In this document: in pieces, positions 7,574 to 10,180 of the stretch
Position numbering within the stretch: the stretch's first letter is position 1
How the letters are laid out: the number at the start of each line of letters is the position of its first letter
Source of the DNA: an uncultured Chromatiaceae bacterium
GTDB lineage: Bacteria; Pseudomonadota; Gammaproteobacteria; Enterobacterales; Alteromonadaceae
NCBI GenBank assembly: GCA_946482615.1
Contig: CAMLSF010000127.1
Span: forward strand, 1 to 10,180
DNA: 10,180 bases
Reading direction: 5' to 3'
Notes under the pieces: generated by a model
What the model was told of the DNA's origin: nothing
What the model saw: the letters and a program-made list of their open reading frames with translations, nothing else
Databases searched by the model: none
Position numbers and translations under genes: made by a program

Positions 7574-8833
7574 TTACAGTCTGACCATTAAGCCTGAGGC
7601 TAAAGCTCTGCGGTAAGCCAAAAAGGCCGGAATAGCCCCTAACATTAAGGTTAATCCCAGCACTGAGCCCAGCATCACAGCAGTTTGGTCATGCCAGGGG
7701 TTAATACTGATAAAAAGTCCATACTGACTGGCAAGCAGCTCACGGAAGGCCCAGAGGCCGGCCACCAGCACCAGCAAGGCGCTGCCTATGGACAATAACG
7801 CCATCAGCAATAACTCCAGCTCAATCAGTAAAAATACGGTGGAAGCCGGAGCCCCAACAGCCCTTAAAATCGCCATTTCACGTTGCCGCTCTTTCAATCC
7901 TGCCAACAAGGTCGTGACTATCCCCACTAAAGTCGCCACTATCACTAAAGCCGTGATCAACAGCAACATGTTCTCTACCATGCTAAGCATTTGCCAGAGC
8001 TCTGCCAAAGCCACACCAGGCAAAATGGCCGATAAAGGTTCAGCTTTAAACTCGTTGAGCTGACGCTGTACGGCAAAAGTCGCCATTTTAGATTTTAACC
8101 CCAGCATATAAGCGGTAATGACTTTGGGTTCCAAATCCATCTTCAGGCTTTGTTCTGCACTGATGCTTTTACCGGGCGCTGGCATACCACCGCTTTGCCA
8201 GCCCAGATGAATGGCTTCTATGCCCTGCAGCGGAATATGCACACTCTGATCCACAGGTGTGCCTGTTGGCGCCAGAATACCCACCACTTCAAAAGGTTTA
8301 TCTTTATGTTGGGTGAAACTGATACTGCCAACCCCATGCGACAAAGTAATCTGTTCCCCCAGTTGGTAGCCCAGTTTTTGCGCCACCACAGAGCCTAAAA
8401 CTGCCTGGTAAACCCCAGCAAAAACTTTCCCCTGCGCCAGTGTTAATGGCTGTTTTTCGCCGTACTGGTAAAACTTAAAGTAGTCCTCATTGGTGCCTAT
8501 CACCCGATAACCACGGTGTGAATCGCCAAGCGAGATTGGAATACTCCAGGCCACTTGCGGATGAGTTTTTACCTTCTGATAATTCTGCCAACTGATATTG
8601 TTGGTGGCATTGCCGATACGAAATACTGAATACAATAATAAATTCAGCTGACTGGAACGGGCCCCTACGATCAGATCTGTGCCAGACACTGTGCTGGTAA
8701 AGCTGCTTTTCGCTTCGTGACGAATATGATCAATACCCAATAACAAAGCGATACTGATAGTGAGGGATATCACCGTCATCAGCACTGTGCCCTTGCGGTT
8801 CCATAAACTGGCTCTGGCCAACTGCATTAACAT
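7574..8833 (-). CDS. FtsX-type ABC transporter permease
   Basis: This 419-residue inner-membrane protein has the MacB/LolC topology: one membrane helix near the N-terminus (about 16-36), a periplasmic domain of about 250 residues, then three helices (about 287-312, 333-361, 384-405). The cytoplasmic KERQREMAILRAVGA stretch (314-328) is the coupling segment that docks on the ATPase. GTDLIVGARSS and FRIGNATNNI (51-80) are, from memory, typical of permeases found beside DUF3299 and DUF2796 genes. The chosen start (8833) has AAGGAG (8841-8846) 7 nt away and overlaps the ATPase stop by 7 bp; the ATG at 8827 (a TAATG junction) is less well spaced. Such permeases often act on periplasmic or membrane substrates by mechanical transmission rather than by moving cargo through a pore. 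A metal-related role is inferred from the neighbours only. Confidence 0.88.
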   Translation of the reverse strand: MLMQLARASLWNRKGTVLMTVISLTISIALLLGIDHIRHEAKSSFTSTVSGTDLIVGARSSQLNLLLYSVFRIGNATNNISWQNYQKVKTHPQVAWSIPISLGDSHRGYRVIGTNEDYFKFYQYGEKQPLTLAQGKVFAGVYQAVLGSVVAQKLGYQLGEQITLSHGVGSISFTQHKDKPFEVVGILAPTGTPVDQSVHIPLQGIEAIHLGWQSGGMPAPGKSISAEQSLKMDLEPKVITAYMLGLKSKMATFAVQRQLNEFKAEPLSAILPGVALAELWQMLSMVENMLLLITALVIVATLVGIVTTLLAGLKERQREMAILRAVGAPASTVFLLIELELLLMALLSIGSALLVLVAGLWAFRELLASQYGLFISINPWHDQTAVMLGSVLGLTLMLGAIPAFLAYRRALASGLMVRL

Positions 8834-9534
8834 GGCTGAACTCCTTGCTGTAATTGCTCCATATCCAGCTCAAAGTGAAAGTAAGAGCGTAAAGCAGGAT
8901 CATGACTGACAAAAATCACTGTAGTACCACAAAGTTGTGCCTCGCTCAGCATCAGTTGCATAAATGCATCTCTGTGTTTATGGTCCAAAGCTGAAGTAGG
9001 TTCATCAGCAATCAACAATGCAGGCTGAGTTAATAAAGCCCGTGCTATAGCCACACGTTGCTGTTGGCCCACACTCAGCTGATGGGCTGGCGCCAGCCAC
9101 AACTGCTGGTCTAACCCTAATTTTTGCAATAAATAACGGGCACGCTGCTCAGCCTGCGGAATTTTTTTGGCAAAAGCACTGACCAGCAACACGTTTTGTA
9201 ACACAGTCAAATACGGAATTAAGTTCAGTTGCTGAAAGACCACACCTATGGAAGATGCCCGCAATTGGTCCCGTTTCGAAGCGGATAAAGTGGCCATCGA
9301 CTGGCCAGCAATGACAATATCGCCCTGCTGACAAGGATAAATACCGGCCAATAAATTCAGTAAGGTGGTTTTCCCTGAGCCGGAGGAGCCATAAATAAAT
9401 AAGTGCTGGCCCTGCTCTAATTTCAGTTGTGGAATATTTAATAAAGGCGGCTGATCCGGCCAACTGAACACTAAAGATTTGAGTTCAAGTGCCGGAATTT
9501 TCAGGTCTGTGTGCTCTGACATTACAAGGCTCAT
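8827..9534 (-). CDS. ABC transporter ATP-binding protein (LolD/MacB-type)
   Basis: With the start at 9534 this is a 235-residue ATPase, the usual length for the family. Numbered from that Met: Walker A GSSGSGKT 49-56, Q-loop in VFQQLNL (about 99-105), signature LSVGQQQR 153-160, Walker B LLIADEPT 173-180, and H-loop His211. All are intact, so it should hydrolyse ATP and drive the permease encoded next, with which it overlaps by 7 bp. Start choice: the open frame runs up to 9609, but that extension would lie inside the opposite-strand DUF3299 gene and upstream of the promoter. The ATG at 9534 or the one at 9522 are the credible starts; neither has a strong Shine-Dalgarno (an AAGAAG lies about 13 nt before 9534). 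Together with the permease it forms a two-gene operon ending at the terminator 7533-7569. Confidence 0.88.
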   Translation of the reverse strand: MSLVMSEHTDLKIPALELKSLVFSWPDQPPLLNIPQLKLEQGQHLFIYGSSGSGKTTLLNLLAGIYPCQQGDIVIAGQSMATLSASKRDQLRASSIGVVFQQLNLIPYLTVLQNVLLVSAFAKKIPQAEQRARYLLQKLGLDQQLWLAPAHQLSVGQQQRVAIARALLTQPALLIADEPTSALDHKHRDAFMQLMLSEAQLCGTTVIFVSHDPALRSYFHFELDMEQLQQGVQPC

Positions 9535-9589
9535 GTTATGATACGGCTTCTTTTGTGACCTTATAACATATGCAGAGGCTGAGGCTCCA
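9533..9589. promoter_or_regulatory. Divergent promoter with two Zur-box-like sites
   Basis: Minus strand: TGTTATAAG (9560-9568) is an extended -10 for the ATPase/permease operon. Plus strand: TATAAC (9562-9567, 5 of 6) with a weak ATGATA -35 (9538-9543, 18-nt spacer) serves the DUF3299 gene. Against the gammaproteobacterial Zur consensus as I remember it (ATGTTATA-W-TATAACAT), 9553-9569 matches 12 of 16 arm positions with a perfect right half, and 9533-9549 matches 11 of 16 with 7 of 8 in the left half. Centres 9541 and 9561 are 20 bp apart. The first site covers both -10 elements, the second covers the likely ATPase start. Zinc-dependent repression of both directions is inferred. Confidence 0.45.
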
Positions 9590-10147
9590 ATGGTTAAATC
9601 GTTATACATGGCGTTAATTCTGACTTTGGTCGCATTTACTGCTTTGCCGGTGAAAGCTGACGACTATAAGGCATTGGAATGGACAGATTTATTGCCGGAA
9701 GAAGATTTGAAAAAGATGGAACAACTGCCGGAAATCAGCCATGAAGGTGGCGAAGCGCCGGCAAGTGGCGCCTTAAATCAGGCTTTTGGTAATCAGGACC
9801 CGGCAGCGGCGGCCTGGAACGAAGTGCTGATGTCCGCCAATGTCAAAGGCGAGTTAAACAATCAAAAAGTGAAAGTACCTGGTTTTATCGTACCTGTGGA
9901 ATATGATGCTGATCAAAACGTGACCGCATTTTTCCTGGTGCCTTATTTTGGCGCCTGTATCCATGTGCCTCCACCACCACCAAACCAGATTATTTTTGTC
10001 ACCAACAAACAAAAAATTAAAGGCGACATGATTTATTCGCCGTTTTGGATCAGCGGCACTTTGACCACAGAGTCAATGAGCCATGATTTAGCGAAGTCAG
10101 CCTATTCCATGAAAGCCGATAAAATCGAAGAATATACCTACGAGTAG
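9590..10147 (+). CDS. Exported DUF3299 family protein
   Basis: This 185-residue protein starts with a signal peptide (1-23, hydrophobic core, VKA before Asp24), so it should be periplasmic. The mature part carries the family hallmark FLVPYFGACIHVPPPPPNQ (115-133), with Cys123 and His125 just before five prolines; Cys123 is the only cysteine. The function is unproven. From memory, relatives sit with a DUF2796 protein and an ATPase/FtsX permease pair in zinc-starvation loci of Vibrio (zrg) and Pseudomonas. Here it is divergent from such an ATPase/permease pair and shares a promoter with two Zur-like sites, which supports membership of the same system. GAGG at 9581-9584, 5 nt before the ATG, supports this start; Met7 is a less likely alternative because it would remove the Lys of the signal peptide. 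Confidence 0.87.
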   Translation: MVKSLYMALILTLVAFTALPVKADDYKALEWTDLLPEEDLKKMEQLPEISHEGGEAPASGALNQAFGNQDPAAAAWNEVLMSANVKGELNNQKVKVPGFIVPVEYDADQNVTAFFLVPYFGACIHVPPPPPNQIIFVTNKQKIKGDMIYSPFWISGTLTTESMSHDLAKSAYSMKADKIEEYTYE

Positions 10148-10165
10148 TCGCATCCTTATCTCAAT

Positions 10166-10180
10166 AAAAAACCGGCTCAG
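10166..10180. terminator. Possible terminator arm cut by the window edge
   Basis: An A6 run (10166-10171) followed by CCGGCTCAG looks like the left arm of a hairpin whose other arm lies beyond the window. On the minus strand this would be a stem followed by TTTTTTATT, a good U-tract, suggesting a two-way terminator or the end of a convergent gene. It cannot be confirmed from the half that is visible. Confidence 0.25.

Noticed and set aside
7788..8398. Plus-strand frames antisense to the permease
   Set aside because: The permease has clear membrane helices and the coupling motif over this stretch; the antisense frames are low-complexity or featureless.
9149..9463. 104-codon minus-strand frame inside the ATPase gene
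   Set aside because: It overlaps the Walker A and Q-loop coding region in another frame and has no recognisable features.
7574..9534. MacB-type drug efflux or LolCDE lipoprotein system
   Set aside because: No membrane-fusion protein gene and no second permease are adjacent, the ATPase is a separate short protein unlike MacB, and the DUF3299 neighbour points elsewhere; a profile-based tree would settle this.
9535..9609. N-terminal extension of the ATPase frame to the ATG at 9609
   Set aside because: It would start inside the opposite-strand DUF3299 gene, pass through both -10 elements, and its 25 residues do not look like the ATPase family; starts at 9534 or 9522 give the normal length.
1..10180. 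CRISPR array, tRNA, rRNA, insertion sequence or prophage genes
   Set aside because: No regularly spaced repeats, cloverleaf-like sequences, transposase motifs or phage proteins were seen; the window is nearly filled by seven housekeeping-style or signalling genes.

Overview
The window reads as ordinary chromosome of a free-living gammaproteobacterium of the Alteromonadales/Rheinheimera/Alishewanella type. This is inferred from protein style, moderate G+C by eye, and the mix of a large multi-PAS hybrid kinase, a GGDEF protein and a DUF3299/ABC module; no marker gene fixes the taxon. I see no mobile elements, tRNA, rRNA or CRISPR. The window is almost fully coding, with seven genes, the first cut by the left edge.

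Left block (1-1731): two divergent exported alpha/beta-hydrolases share a 213-bp intergenic region. On the minus strand is a serine esterase/peptidase-like protein (5' part only). On the plus strand is a dienelactone-hydrolase-family protein with a Cys nucleophile and a signal peptide.

Middle block (1732-7458): a signalling pair in convergent orientation. A 1284-residue soluble hybrid histidine kinase (GAF, five PAS, HisKA, HATPase, two receivers) faces a 551-residue Hpt-REC-REC-GGDEF protein. The kinase has receivers but no Hpt domain, whereas the second protein begins with an Hpt domain and ends in a diguanylate cyclase with intact GGEEF and I-site. The simplest reading is a split phosphorelay: kinase His822, kinase receiver Asp, Hpt His58 of the partner, partner receivers, cyclic-di-GMP output. 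A perfect 15-bp inverted repeat lies between the two genes.

Right block (7533-10180): an ABC transporter operon (ATPase then FtsX-type permease, minus strand, ending in a good intrinsic terminator) is divergent from an exported DUF3299 protein. This set resembles the zinc-starvation loci described in Vibrio (zrg) and Pseudomonas (PA4063-PA4066 type). The shared promoter carries two sequences resembling half-degenerate Zur boxes, 20 bp apart centre to centre; one covers the -10 elements of both directions and the other the likely ATPase start. A zinc-related role is an inference from family context and these sites. The usual periplasmic DUF2796 partner is not in the window and could lie to the right.
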